Shown piece by piece: positions 6,916-15,672 of a stretch of 64,000 bases of DNA. The translations under genes were made by a program, and so were the position numbers. The notes beneath the pieces were generated by a model. That model made no database searches. It had not been told where the DNA came from and saw only the letters and a program-made list of their open reading frames with translations. Source of the stretch: Brevibacillus sp. SYP-B805 (lineage in GTDB: Bacteria; Bacillota; Bacilli; Brevibacillales; Brevibacillaceae); NCBI RefSeq assembly GCF_011059135.1, contig NZ_JAALGD010000011.1:104568-168567 (forward strand). The letters are read 5' to 3'. Every line of letters starts with the position of its first letter. The stretch's first letter is position 1.

Positions 6916-8298
6916 TTATCCCTCCATCACCAACAGCGTAGGGTTTTCCAACAGCTGTTTCAAGTAGTTCACAAAACGCTGCGCAGGTTCGCCATCGATC
7001 AGACGGTGGTCAAAGCTGAGCGACAGGGAGAGAACAGGCGCCACAACGATTTCGCCGTTTTTCACCACAGGCTTCTCACTGATGCGTCCGACACCCAGAA
7101 TGGCCACTTCCGGATGGTTGATCACCGGGGTAAAGAACATGCCGCCTGCCGAGCCGATGTTGGTGATGCTGAAGGTGGATCCTTTCAGCTCATCGGCAGT
7201 CGCTTTCCGGTCACGCGCTTTCGCTGCCAGTTCATTGATTTCAGCCGCGATTTCAAAAATCGATTTGCGGTCCGCCGCCTTGACAACCGGCACGAGCAAG
7301 CCCTCATCCGTAGAGGTTGCAATGCCGATGTTGTAATATTTCTTGTAAATGATCTCCTGCTTCTCATCGTCGATGGAGGCATTCAGTTCCGGGAATTTCT
7401 TCAGACCGGCCACCACCGCCTTCACAATGAACGGGAGGTAGGTCAGCTTGATGCCCCTCTCTTCCGCCAGCACCTTGCCCTGTTTGCGCAGCTCGACCAG
7501 GGCCGTCACATCCACTTCGTCAAAGATGGTGACATGCGGCGCGGTGTACATCGACTTGACCATCGCCTTGCTGATCGCCTTGCGGATGCCTTTAAGCGGC
7601 ACACGCTCTTCCAGTTCGCCGGCCTGAGGCGCATATGAAACGGTCGGTGCAGTGGCAGCCTCCGCAACATTTGCAGCGGCCGGAGCGGATTGCGCGGAAG
7701 CTGCTGCAGGTGCGGCAGCTTGCGGCGCGGCGCCTCCCGCCAGGAAACGATCCACGTCTTCCCGCGTGATGCGGCCCAGTTTGCCTGTGCCCGGCACGAG
7801 GGCGAGCTGCACGCCTTTTTCGCGGGCGTATTTGCGGACAGACGGGGTAGCCAATACCTGCTTGCGGTCGACAGGCGCAGCCGCAGCGGCTCCCTGCTGG
7901 AATGCCAGCGGCGTCTCAAGCGGCTGGTTGGCATTGGCGCTTACCTGTGCCCCGATATCGCAGCCGGGTTCGACCCCGGCTTTTGCCGGTTCAGCCGCCG
8001 GTGCAGCGGCAGCGGGCGCTTCCGCATGACCATGGTCCGGCAGATTGGGCACTTCGCCCTCCGCTTCAAAAGCGATCAGCGGATCGCCGACCACGCAGAC
8101 GGTTCCCTCCGCCACCTTCAGTTCCAGTACCTTCCCTTTCACGGGAGACGGAACTTCCACCACGGCTTTGTCATTTTGCACTTCCATAATGACCTGGTCT
8201 TCTTCCACGTGATCGCCCGGCTTCACATGCCATTTGACGATCTCGCCTTCGTGTATGCCTTCCCCCAGTTCCGGGAGCTTGAATACGAAAAGACTCAC
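6916..8298 (-). CDS. pdhC: dihydrolipoyl acetyltransferase, E2 of pyruvate dehydrogenase
   Basis: 460 aa with a single lipoyl domain (1-77, lipoyl lysine K44 in QNDKAVVEV), an Ala/Pro linker, a peripheral-subunit binding domain (about 149-186, [13 protein letters not shown]), a second flexible linker and the acetyltransferase core with catalytic HRLIDG (H431, D435). The start is GTG at 8298 with a strong AGGAGGG site. It transfers acetyl from E1 to CoA and forms the core of the complex. A hairpin in the 95-bp gap from pdhB may set expression relative to E1. LipL (41137-41979) is the likely source of lipoylation. Confidence 0.97.
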   Translation of the reverse strand: MSLFVFKLPELGEGIHEGEIVKWHVKPGDHVEEDQVIMEVQNDKAVVEVPSPVKGKVLELKVAEGTVCVVGDPLIAFEAEGEVPNLPDHGHAEAPAAAAPAAEPAKAGVEPGCDIGAQVSANANQPLETPLAFQQGAAAAAPVDRKQVLATPSVRKYAREKGVQLALVPGTGKLGRITREDVDRFLAGGAAPQAAAPAAASAQSAPAAANVAEAATAPTVSYAPQAGELEERVPLKGIRKAISKAMVKSMYTAPHVTIFDEVDVTALVELRKQGKVLAEERGIKLTYLPFIVKAVVAGLKKFPELNASIDDEKQEIIYKKYYNIGIATSTDEGLLVPVVKAADRKSIFEIAAEINELAAKARDRKATADELKGSTFSITNIGSAGGMFFTPVINHPEVAILGVGRISEKPVVKNGEIVVAPVLSLSLSFDHRLIDGEPAQRFVNYLKQLLENPTLLVMEG

Positions 8299-8310
8299 GC
8301 TATTCCCTCC

Positions 8311-8340
8311 TAAAGAAGGCGGAAGATTCCACTTCCGCCC
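8311..8340 (-). promoter_or_regulatory. intercistronic hairpin between pdhB and pdhC
   Basis: On the minus strand GGCGGAAG and CTTCCGCC form an 8-bp perfect stem with a 6-nt loop, followed by TTCTTTA and then the pdhC ribosome-binding site. It resembles a weak terminator or a processing/stability hairpin. It stands in the only sizeable gap of the operon (8299-8393). Confidence 0.5.
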
Positions 8341-8393
8341 GTTTATTCATGACCCGCCCGGCGCAAGCGAACGCTCCAGCCGGTCGCAGCCCA

Positions 8394-9374
8394 TCAGAAA
8401 TCGAGCACTTGGTTCAGAGCATCCAGGACACGCTTCACATCAGGCAGCCAGATATCTTCCGCCTGGGCAAACGGATAAACGGTATCCGGAGCGGTTACGC
8501 GCAGAACCGGCGCCTCCAGGTGCAGAATCGCCTTTTCGTTGATTTGCGCGATGATTTCCGCCGCTACCCCTGCCGAACGCTGCGCTTCCTGCACCACGAT
8601 CGCCCGGTTGGTTTTCTTCACGGAAGCCAGAATCGTCTCCATGTCGAGCGGGGTGATGGTGCGCAGGTCGATCACTTCCGCTTTGGCCCCGCGCGCTTTT
8701 TCCAACTCTTCTGCCGCTTTCAGGCTGGTGTGCACCATGGCGCCGTACGTAATGATGGTCACATCGCTGCCCTCGCGCACGACATTGGCCTTGCCAAGCG
8801 GAATGGTGTACTCTCCCTCCGGCACTTCCGCGCGGAAAGAACGGTACAGCTTCATGTGTTCCAGGAAGATGACGGGGTCATTGTCCCGGATGGCGGAAAT
8901 CAGCAGTCCCTTCGCATCGTAAGGATTGGAAGGAATGACCACTTTCACGCCGGGGGTTTGCAGGAACAGGCCCTCCAGGGAATCCGCATGCAGCTCCGGC
9001 GTTTTTACGCCTCCGCCGAACGGGGAGCGGAACGTGATCGGGCTGTGGTATCTGCCGCCGGAACGGTAGCGCATACGCGCCGCCTGCGACGCGATCATGT
9101 CGAATACTTCAAACACAAAACCGAAGAACTGGATCTCCGCCACGGGGCGGAAGCCGTTGACGCTGAGGCCGACCGCCAGACCGCCGATCCCCGATTCGGC
9201 CAGCGGGGTATCAAACACGCGGTGCTCTCCGAACTCTTTTTGCAGGCCGTCCGTTACGCGGAACACCCCGCCGTTTACACCTACGTCTTCCCCGAATACC
9301 AGGACTTTCTCATCGCGCGCCAATTCCACGCGCAGCGCATCATTTATCGCTTGAGCCATTGTCATTTGAGGCAT
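8394..9374 (-). CDS. pdhB: pyruvate dehydrogenase E1 beta subunit
   Basis: 326 aa, full length for the family. It pairs with PdhA to decarboxylate pyruvate with thiamine diphosphate. Conserved stretches are [18 protein letters not shown] near residue 28, [13 protein letters not shown] near 60, and [21 protein letters not shown] near 115 (quoted in part). Stop and start with pdhA are separated by only 3 bases, so expression is coupled. The C-terminal transketolase domain (about 200-320) is intact. Confidence 0.96.
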   Translation of the reverse strand: MPQMTMAQAINDALRVELARDEKVLVFGEDVGVNGGVFRVTDGLQKEFGEHRVFDTPLAESGIGGLAVGLSVNGFRPVAEIQFFGFVFEVFDMIASQAARMRYRSGGRYHSPITFRSPFGGGVKTPELHADSLEGLFLQTPGVKVVIPSNPYDAKGLLISAIRDNDPVIFLEHMKLYRSFRAEVPEGEYTIPLGKANVVREGSDVTIITYGAMVHTSLKAAEELEKARGAKAEVIDLRTITPLDMETILASVKKTNRAIVVQEAQRSAGVAAEIIAQINEKAILHLEAPVLRVTAPDTVYPFAQAEDIWLPDVKRVLDALNQVLDF

Positions 9375-9377
9375 GGG

Positions 9378-10623
<1,246 letters not shown>

Positions 10624-10627
10624 ATTA

Positions 10628-10656
10628 ATCATAAAATCTGTATTAGTTTTTTTCAA
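10628..10656 (-). promoter_or_regulatory. sigma-A promoter of pdhABCD
   Basis: On the minus strand TTGAAA (10651-10656) and TATGAT (10628-10633) are 17 bp apart. Transcription would start near 10620, leaving a leader of about 155 bases before pdhA. Confidence 0.7.
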
Positions 10657-10696
10657 GCAATTTCTTTCGCAAAACTGCCAGCGGGAGTGAATAACC

Positions 10697-11428
10697 GTGA
10701 ATGAGTACGTAAAACGAACCATTATCAAGGAAGAGATTCCCAGCGCGTTTTTGGACGCTCCTCGTCCGGTAAAAGTGTATCTGCCCCCCGGCTATAACGA
10801 ACTGCTGTCGTATCCGGTCGTCTACTGCCAGGACGGCAATGATTTCTTCACCATGGGGCGCATCGCCACGATTGCCAACCAGCTGATCCTGGAGGAAGGC
10901 ATGGAACCGATTCTCATCGTGGGCGTCTCCGTGGAAAGAAGCAAACGAACCAGCGAATATTCTCCTGTCGGGTCTCGCCACACGCTGTACAAACGCTTTT
11001 TCTGCGAGGAACTGCTTCCTTTCATCGAACAGCGGTACCCGGTACGCCCGCATGCCCAGCACCGCGTGTTGGCAGGCGATTCGCTCGGGGGGACCGTTTC
11101 GCTGCATCTGGCCCTTGACTCGCCGCAGCTCTTTGCGAACGTCTTGTCCCTTTCCGGCGCCTTTTTCCAACCCACGCTTGATCAGATCAAGCAAGCCCCC
11201 GACCTCTCCTGGCTCCGCCTTTGGATGGTCGTCGGCCTGGATGAAACCAGCGTGGAAACCCATCTCGGCCGCTTCGACTTTGTCGATTACAACAGACGGA
11301 CGAAAGCCGCCCTGGAGCAAAAAAACGCCCAGCTTGCCTACACGGAACAGCCGGGAGATCATCTGTGGGGATTCTGGCAAAAAGTGCTGCCGGACGGGCT
11401 GCGGCATTTCTTCAGGAAAGGCCGTTGA
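10697..11428 (+). CDS. alpha/beta-hydrolase esterase (esterase D/Fes-like)
   Basis: 243 aa, cytoplasmic. Residues about 20-60 (VKVYLPPGYNELLSYPVVYCQDGND) and the nucleophile elbow GDSLGG near 131 match the putative esterase family PF00756. A likely acid lies in the VVGLDE region near 183, and the catalytic histidine in PGDHLWGFW near 223. The start is GTG at 10697 with GGGAGTGA upstream. It is divergent from pdhA. Its 3' end overlaps the convergent small gene by 17 bp. The substrate is not predictable. Confidence 0.85.
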   Translation: MNEYVKRTIIKEEIPSAFLDAPRPVKVYLPPGYNELLSYPVVYCQDGNDFFTMGRIATIANQLILEEGMEPILIVGVSVERSKRTSEYSPVGSRHTLYKRFFCEELLPFIEQRYPVRPHAQHRVLAGDSLGGTVSLHLALDSPQLFANVLSLSGAFFQPTLDQIKQAPDLSWLRLWMVVGLDETSVETHLGRFDFVDYNRRTKAALEQKNAQLAYTEQPGDHLWGFWQKVLPDGLRHFFRKGR

Positions 11429-11606
11429 TTTCGCGGATATCCTCGTAGGCATAAAGGCGGCCGTCTACCAGATAAATGCCCTTGCTGGTCGCCCGTTCAA
11501 TTTCACCGGCAACCTGCTGCTCATTTTTCAACACGATATTCACTATCTTGCTGTCATCGCGCTTCATCTGTTTCTGCACCAGCGCGCGCTGTTTGGCGGA
11601 AATCAT
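11412..11606 (-). CDS. 64-aa conserved-looking small protein, function unknown
   Basis: The second ATG at 11606 is chosen because AGAGGG is then spaced 6 bases away; starting at 11612 would abut it. The N-terminal part is basic and helical (SAKQRALVQKQMKRDD). The rest looks like a small beta-rich domain (SKIVNIVLKNEQQVAGEI, then SKGIYLVDGRLYAYEDI), similar in feel to Sm-like or YolD-like folds, but I cannot assign a family. Its 3' end overlaps the end of the convergent esterase gene by 17 bp. Confidence 0.55.
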   Translation of the reverse strand: MISAKQRALVQKQMKRDDSKIVNIVLKNEQQVAGEIERATSKGIYLVDGRLYAYEDIREINGLS

Positions 11607-11711
11607 CGGCATCCCTCTTTTCCATACCTTTGTCTGTTCTAGTATTGCTTCGCGGTATGGAATTTAATCCCGGGATGCCGTCCTTCTTGTTTATCCAAAT
11701 TTCATTTCCAG

Positions 11712-11740
11712 TTGACTCATGTTCACCCTGGTGATATACT
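11712..11740 (+). promoter_or_regulatory. sigma-A promoter of the lysine-riboswitch transcript
   Basis: TTGACT (11712-11717) and TATACT (11735-11740) are 17 bp apart. Transcription from about 11747 would give a leader of about 307 bases before the permease start at 12054. Confidence 0.7.
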
Positions 11741-11790
11741 GGGCAACGTTCTTGCCGACAACTTTATCTGTCAAATCCTCATCGCATCTC

Positions 11791-11962
11791 GGTGAGGTAG
11801 AGGTCGCGGGTTTCATCAGTAGCCGTCGGGAGGCCGAGTGGGGCTGACGATCGACGTGTGAAAGGGAAAACCGCCGAAGCTGGCCTGCGCCACTACGCAG
11901 GCCGGCTGGGGCTGCATCGAACAGGTGCAGAACTGTCACAGGTCATCCTGTGGAGCGCTATC
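11791..11962 (+). promoter_or_regulatory. lysine riboswitch (L-box) aptamer
   Basis: The region contains the conserved L-box blocks in the right order: GGTGAGGTAGAGGTCGC at the 5' side of P1/P2, TCATCAGTAGCC, GGAGGCCGAGTGGGG, GAAAGGG, ACCGCCGAAGC, GGCTGGGG, TGCATCGAACAGGTGCAGAA with CTGTCA, and the closing GGAGCGCTATC. The length of about 170 nt is normal. Lysine binding should favour the downstream terminator and so reduce permease expression. Confidence 0.92.
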
Positions 11963-11996
11963 TTGAAGGGAAGTCGATGCGGGGTTCCCATGCGGA

Positions 11997-12037
11997 AACG
12001 CCGTGAACAGCCGTTCATTGCGTTTTTTTATTTTTTT
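11997..12037 (+). terminator. expression-platform terminator of the lysine riboswitch
   Basis: AACGCCGTGAAC pairs with GTTCATTGCGTT (one mismatch, 4-nt loop AGCC), followed by a run of about 13 T with one A. It ends a few bases before the ribosome-binding site ACAGGAGGAAA of the permease gene, the classic arrangement for transcription attenuation. Confidence 0.88.
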
Positions 12038-12053
12038 ACAGGAGGAAAACATC

Positions 12054-13493
12054 ATGAGTCACAACAACAAATGGGGTTTTTGGCTGCTGACGGCCTTCGT
12101 CGTCGGCAACATGGTCGGCTCCGGTATCTTTATGCTGCCGAGCACGCTGGCCCAAACAGCCAGCCCGCTGGGAGTCACGCTGGCCTGGATGTTGACCGGG
12201 TTTGGCGTCCTGATGATCGCCCTGGTCTTTGGCAATCTCTCCGTTCGCCGACCCGAATTGACGGCCGGTCCGCAAAGCTATGCCCGCGCGCTGTTCCGTT
12301 CCCCTCAAACCGGCAACATGGCGGGGTTCAGCATGGTCTGGGGATACTGGATCGCCAACGCCTCCGGGAACGTTGCCGTCATCACCACCTTTGCCGGATA
12401 TCTTTCCGCCTTTTTCCCGGTCATGAAAGAGAAGTCGATCCTGTTTCACTTCTTTGGCATCCCGATGGAAACAGGCAAATTCATCACCTTTCTGGTTTGT
12501 TCGGCGCTGCTGTGGGGCATTCACGCCATCCTGATCCGCGGCCTGTCGGGTGCGGGCAAACTTAATTTCATCGCGACGTTTACCAAAGTCCTGGGCTTTG
12601 CGCTCTTTATCGGGGCTGCGCTCTCCGTGTTCGATGCCAAAAACCTGGGAGCCTGGTACACACCCGTCACCGACAGCGATGGCATCACGCACAACCTGTG
12701 GAGCCAGGTGACCACGGCCGCCCTGTCCACCCTGTGGGCGTTTGTCGGCATCGAATCGGCCGTGGTTCTGTCCGGCCGCGCCCGGTCGCAGCGCGACGTC
12801 AAAAAAGCGACCATCGCGGGCCTTGTCATCGCCGTCATCATCTATTTGGCGATCACGATGCTGACGATGGGGGTTCTCCCTCAGGAAGTGCTGAAAGCTT
12901 CCGATAAACCGCTGGTGGACGCCCTGACCTTTGTGATCGGCAATACCGGGGCAACCTTGATGGCGCTGCTGGCGATTACCTCCCTGCTGGGAACGGCGAT
13001 CGGCTGGATCCTGCTTGGAACGGAAGCGCCGTTCCAAGGTGCACAGTCGGGCATGTTCCCTGCTTTTCTCGGGAAGGTGAATCGGCACGGCAGCCCGATC
13101 GCTGCACTCACCGCGACCAACCTGATCTCGCAGCTCTTTATTTTTTCGACCGTGTCGAACACCATTGCGGAGGCGTTCCAATTCGTGATCACCATCGCCA
13201 CGCTGGCATCCCTGATGCCCTATCTGGTGTCGGCCGTGTATCAGCTGAAGCTGGTGGTGACGGGAGAAACCTACCGTGGCGAACGGCCCGGCGTGAGAGC
13301 GGGAGACGGTCTGGTGGCCCTGCTGGCCGTCGTCTATGCGGTCTGGGTGATCAAGAGCGGCACCTCCGATATGAAAACCTTGCTGTTCGGACTGGGGCTG
13401 TTTGCGGTCGGACTGCTCTTCTACCCGTTCATGACCAGAAGGAGCGCCAGGACGAACGAAACCCTGCCCTCCGCTGCGGCAGAGTTAAAATAA
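12054..13493 (+). CDS. APC-superfamily basic amino-acid permease (lysine-regulated)
   Basis: 479 aa with about 12 hydrophobic segments. The start has the APC signature GNMVGSGIFMLPSTLAQ (about residues 17-33) and resembles basic amino-acid/polyamine antiporters such as YvsH and ArcD. The ATG at 12054 is set by AGGAGGAAAA. The lysine riboswitch in its leader is direct evidence that lysine represses it, so lysine import (or lysine exchange) is the most likely role; the riboswitch, not the protein alone, gives the substrate. A strong terminator follows the stop, so it is monocistronic. Confidence 0.9.
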   Translation: MSHNNKWGFWLLTAFVVGNMVGSGIFMLPSTLAQTASPLGVTLAWMLTGFGVLMIALVFGNLSVRRPELTAGPQSYARALFRSPQTGNMAGFSMVWGYWIANASGNVAVITTFAGYLSAFFPVMKEKSILFHFFGIPMETGKFITFLVCSALLWGIHAILIRGLSGAGKLNFIATFTKVLGFALFIGAALSVFDAKNLGAWYTPVTDSDGITHNLWSQVTTAALSTLWAFVGIESAVVLSGRARSQRDVKKATIAGLVIAVIIYLAITMLTMGVLPQEVLKASDKPLVDALTFVIGNTGATLMALLAITSLLGTAIGWILLGTEAPFQGAQSGMFPAFLGKVNRHGSPIAALTATNLISQLFIFSTVSNTIAEAFQFVITIATLASLMPYLVSAVYQLKLVVTGETYRGERPGVRAGDGLVALLAVVYAVWVIKSGTSDMKTLLFGLGLFAVGLLFYPFMTRRSARTNETLPSAAAELK

Positions 13494-13496
13494 CGA

Positions 13497-13528
13497 GAAG
13501 CACCCAGTCACGGGTGCTTCATTTTTTT
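13497..13528 (+). terminator. terminator of the permease gene
   Basis: GAAGCACCC and GGGTGCTTC form a 9-bp perfect stem with a 6-nt loop, followed by ATTTTTTT. Confidence 0.85.
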
Positions 13529-13536
13529 GAACGTAA

Positions 13537-13567
13537 ACAAAAAAACGCCTGGACAATGCCAGACGTT
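13537..13567 (-). terminator. terminator of the tRNA-Ser/tRNA-Thr operon
   Basis: On the minus strand AACGTCTGG and CCAGGCGTT pair fully (one G-U), with a CATTGT loop, followed by TTTTTTTG. It lies 17 bases after the tRNA-Thr 3' end. Confidence 0.8.
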
Positions 13568-13583
13568 CTTGGGGAAGATGTGA

Positions 13584-13659
13584 TGGTGCCGGCGATAGGA
13601 ATCGAACCCACAACCCCCTGATTACAAGTCAGGTGCTCTACCAATTGAGCTACACCGGC
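13584..13659 (-). tRNA. tRNA-Thr (anticodon TGT)
   Basis: 76 nt including an encoded CCA. The acceptor GCCGGTG/CGCCGGC, D-arm GCTC..GAGC, anticodon stem CCTGA/TCAGG with loop CTTGTAA (anticodon TGT), and T-arm with TTCGATT are all intact. It lies 9 bases downstream of tRNA-Ser in one transcript. Confidence 0.95.
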
Positions 13660-13668
13660 GCGTATGGA

Positions 13669-13761
13669 TGGCGGATGGGGTGGGATTTGAACCCACGAGA
13701 CGGCTCAACACCGCCTACACGATTTCCAATCGTGCTCCTTCGGCCACTCGGACACCCATCC
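13669..13761 (-). tRNA. tRNA-Ser (anticodon GGA)
   Basis: 93 nt including CCA. The acceptor GGATGGG pairs with CCCATCC. The anticodon stem ACGAT/ATCGT has loop TTGGAAA (anticodon GGA), and the long variable arm typical of tRNA-Ser and the T-arm with TTCAAAT are intact. It is the first gene of a two-tRNA operon. Confidence 0.95.
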
Positions 13762-13796
13762 ACGTAGCGAACTTGTCATGTTTAGAGACAAACATG

Positions 13797-13825
13797 AGTA
13801 TACAATGTTATTCATGGAAAAGCAA
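13797..13825 (-). promoter_or_regulatory. sigma-A promoter of the tRNA operon
   Basis: On the minus strand TTGCTT (13820-13825) and TATACT (13797-13802) are 17 bp apart. The start near 13790 gives a leader of about 28 nt. A CATGTTT-N6-AAACATG inverted repeat lies in the leader. Confidence 0.6.
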
Positions 13826-13943
13826 CGGTCATTTTTGTGGCAGGTCGGTTCTTATTTTCCCCTGCGCTTGGGCAAGCTATCTGGTGGGAGCACGCTGCCC
13901 CCCTTCCGGCAAAACCGCATTTTCCGCCAATGGAGGAACAACG

Positions 13944-14075
13944 ATGGATCCCTTGCGCATTCCCGAAGAATCGGATCAGCTCCTGTATGACTTGTATGAG
14001 ATCTATTATCCTCCCCGTGATGAGGAGATGTACCAGGATTTCATGGATTGGTCGGAGTGGACGGATCCGATGTAA
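13944..14075 (+). CDS. 43-aa acidic orphan protein
   Basis: Not recognised. The ATG at 13944 has a strong TGGAGGAA site 7 bases upstream. The peptide is very acidic and aromatic (LLYDLYEIYYPPRDEEMY and DFMDWSEW), with no cysteine and no membrane segment, and its predicted pI is very low. It is followed within 10 bases by a perfect GC hairpin (14084-14114), so it looks like a complete small transcription unit. It could be a small regulator or adaptor; there is no direct clue. Confidence 0.5.
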   Translation: MDPLRIPEESDQLLYDLYEIYYPPRDEEMYQDFMDWSEWTDPM

Positions 14076-14083
14076 GAAACCCC

Positions 14084-14114
14084 CGCCCGGCGCAAGCCAT
14101 CGCTGCGCCGGGCG
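14084..14114. repeat. GC-rich hairpin (REP-like family, 3' of the acidic orphan)
   Basis: CGCCCGGCGCA and TGCGCCGGGCG form a perfect 11-bp stem around AGCCATCGC. There is no T-tract on either strand. The apex GGCGCAAGC...GCTGCGCC resembles those at 45026-45062 and 58715-58749, and the outer CCCGCCCGG also occurs at 58815 and, degenerate, at 8344. It may end transcription of both convergent neighbours. Confidence 0.5.
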
Positions 14115-14161
14115 AGGCTCCGAACCCTCTTCATGATGCGATCCACATGTTCGGACGCAGG

Positions 14162-15190
14162 CTATCCGATCACTCTCTCCACGATATTGAGCGTTTCCGC
14201 TATATCGCTGTCCCCAATATGGTAATGCGTCGTGAAGCGCACCAGATATTCATCAAAATCCGTCGCCCGTACGCCGTAAGCCGCCAGTTTGTCCAAAAAT
14301 TCAACCGCCGTATACCCTGTCGCCCTGGTGTCGACCAATACGATATTGGTCTCGACCGGGTAGACGGTCAGCGGCAGCTTCGAGAGGCCGGCCGCCAGTT
14401 CCTTTGCCCTTCGGTGATCTTCCGCCAAACGATCCACCATCTCGGTGAGGGCCACAATGCCGGGAGCCGCCATGTAACCAGCCTGCCGCATGCCGCCGCC
14501 CAGCTTCTTTCGCCACCATCTCGCCTCTTCAATAAACGCGCGGGAGCCTGCCAGAATGGAGCCCATGGGTGCGCACAAGCCTTTGGACAGACAGATCTGG
14601 ACCGAATCGGTATAACGGGCAAACTCTTCCGCTTTCCGTCCCAGCGCCACGGCGGCATGAAACAGGCGCGCCCCATCCAGATGAACGGCAACGCCTCTCT
14701 CCTTGGCCGCCTGATACACGCCGCGCATCTGCTCCGGCGTGATGACGGCGCCCCCCGCCCGGTTATGGGTATTTTCCATGCAGACCAGTGCGGTGCGCGG
14801 ATAATGGATGTTTTTGCCGCGAATGGCCCGCTTCACCTGCTCCGGATCCAGGGCGCCCCGGCTGCCGGGGAGGGTTCTGGTCTGCACGCCTGCCAATGCC
14901 GCTACCGCCCCGCTCTCATAATAAAAAATATGGGAATCCGCCTCCAGAATCACTTCGTCCCCGCTGCGGCAGTGGGTTAATACCGCCACCTGGTTTCCCT
15001 GTGTGCCGCTTGTGACGAACAGCGCCGCTTCCTTTCCCAGGATCTCGGCGGCCATGCTCTCCAGCCGGTTGACGGTGGGATCCTCCCCGTATACGTCATC
15101 GCCCACTTCCGCTTCCACCATCGCCTTCAGCATGGCTTCCGTCGGCTTGGTAACCGTATCGCTGCGCAAATCGATGATTGGCCGCTGCAC
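14162..15190 (-). CDS. low-specificity L-threonine aldolase
   Basis: 342 aa, the family length. This PLP enzyme cleaves L-threonine or L-allo-threonine to glycine and acetaldehyde. Key features are IDLRSDTVTKPTEAM at the N-terminus, SDTVT and GDDVYGEDPTVN (about 30-41), a PLP-stacking HIFYYE near 87, HLDGARLFHA near 167, and the PLP lysine in QICLSKGLCAPMGS near 198. The start is GTG at 15190. With kbl-tdh it gives two threonine-to-glycine routes in this window. Confidence 0.92.
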   Translation of the reverse strand: MQRPIIDLRSDTVTKPTEAMLKAMVEAEVGDDVYGEDPTVNRLESMAAEILGKEAALFVTSGTQGNQVAVLTHCRSGDEVILEADSHIFYYESGAVAALAGVQTRTLPGSRGALDPEQVKRAIRGKNIHYPRTALVCMENTHNRAGGAVITPEQMRGVYQAAKERGVAVHLDGARLFHAAVALGRKAEEFARYTDSVQICLSKGLCAPMGSILAGSRAFIEEARWWRKKLGGGMRQAGYMAAPGIVALTEMVDRLAEDHRRAKELAAGLSKLPLTVYPVETNIVLVDTRATGYTAVEFLDKLAAYGVRATDFDEYLVRFTTHYHIGDSDIAETLNIVERVIG

Positions 15191-15246
15191 TTTTCCACGT
15201 CCCCTCGTTTTTCATGATTGTTTCATAAGAACAACAATTCCGCCAA

Positions 15247-15276
15247 TTGCCACGAGAAACCTCTCTCTGTTAAGAT
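15247..15276 (+). promoter_or_regulatory. sigma-A promoter of the HesB-like gene
   Basis: TTGCCA (15247-15252) and TAAGAT (15271-15276) are 18 bp apart, about 40 bases before the start codon at 15315. Confidence 0.5.
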
Positions 15277-15314
15277 GGGAGAAACCACTTTAAAAGAATA
15301 GGAGAAAAAAACCG

Positions 15315-15617
15315 ATGAAATGCAAGATTACCCGCAATGCGGCAAAACAGCTGCAGGAAGTACTGGCCCAGGAAGAAGACAAGGAGCTCAAGCTGCGCGT
15401 CTACATCACCCACAAGCACGGGAACCACGCGCACTACGGCCTGGCGTTGGACAAACCGACCGAAGATGACGTGGTCGTTACCACCGACAAGGAGATCGAT
15501 GTCATTCTGAAAAAGGATGAGGATCTGCTCGACGGCGTGGTGATCGATTATCTGTACCTGCCGGAAGAAGGCTATGTGATCACCAATCCGTCAAAAGGCA
15601 ATACAGGCGATCATTGA
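15315..15617 (+). CDS. HesB/IscA-fold protein without the cluster-binding cysteines
   Basis: 100 aa. The layout follows the HesB/IscA family: an N-terminal helix ITRNAAKQLQEVL, a strand KLRVYITHKHGNHAHYGLALD where IscA proteins have LRV..GGCSG..YGL, then acidic strands and a C-terminal VITNP segment where IscA has FxxxNPN and CxC. The Gly-Cys-Ser-Gly motif is replaced by histidines (HKHGNHAHY) and the only cysteine is C3. Iron-sulfur scaffolding as in IscA is therefore unlikely; metal binding through the histidines is possible. The start has a TAGGAGAA site 9 bases upstream. Monocistronic. Confidence 0.7.
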   Translation: MKCKITRNAAKQLQEVLAQEEDKELKLRVYITHKHGNHAHYGLALDKPTEDDVVVTTDKEIDVILKKDEDLLDGVVIDYLYLPEEGYVITNPSKGNTGDH

Positions 15618-15634
15618 TCTTTCGCCCATGCCGG

Positions 15635-15672
15635 AACGCGGGCCAACCCCTATGGGGAGACCCGCGTTTTTT
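15635..15672. terminator. terminator between the HesB-like gene and helD
   Basis: AACGCGGG/CCCGCGTT with an inner CCCC/GGGG pair, followed by TTTTTT on the plus strand. It covers the stop codon of the convergent helD. Confidence 0.8.

Noticed and set aside
4929..6941. 670-aa plus-strand open frame
   Set aside because: It lies antisense to the membrane-protein gene and pdhD, has no ribosome-binding site and no protein-like composition; GC-rich antisense frames are expected.
12036..13181. 381-aa minus-strand open frame
   Set aside because: Antisense to the lysine-regulated permease; the permease has riboswitch, ribosome-binding site and membrane segments.
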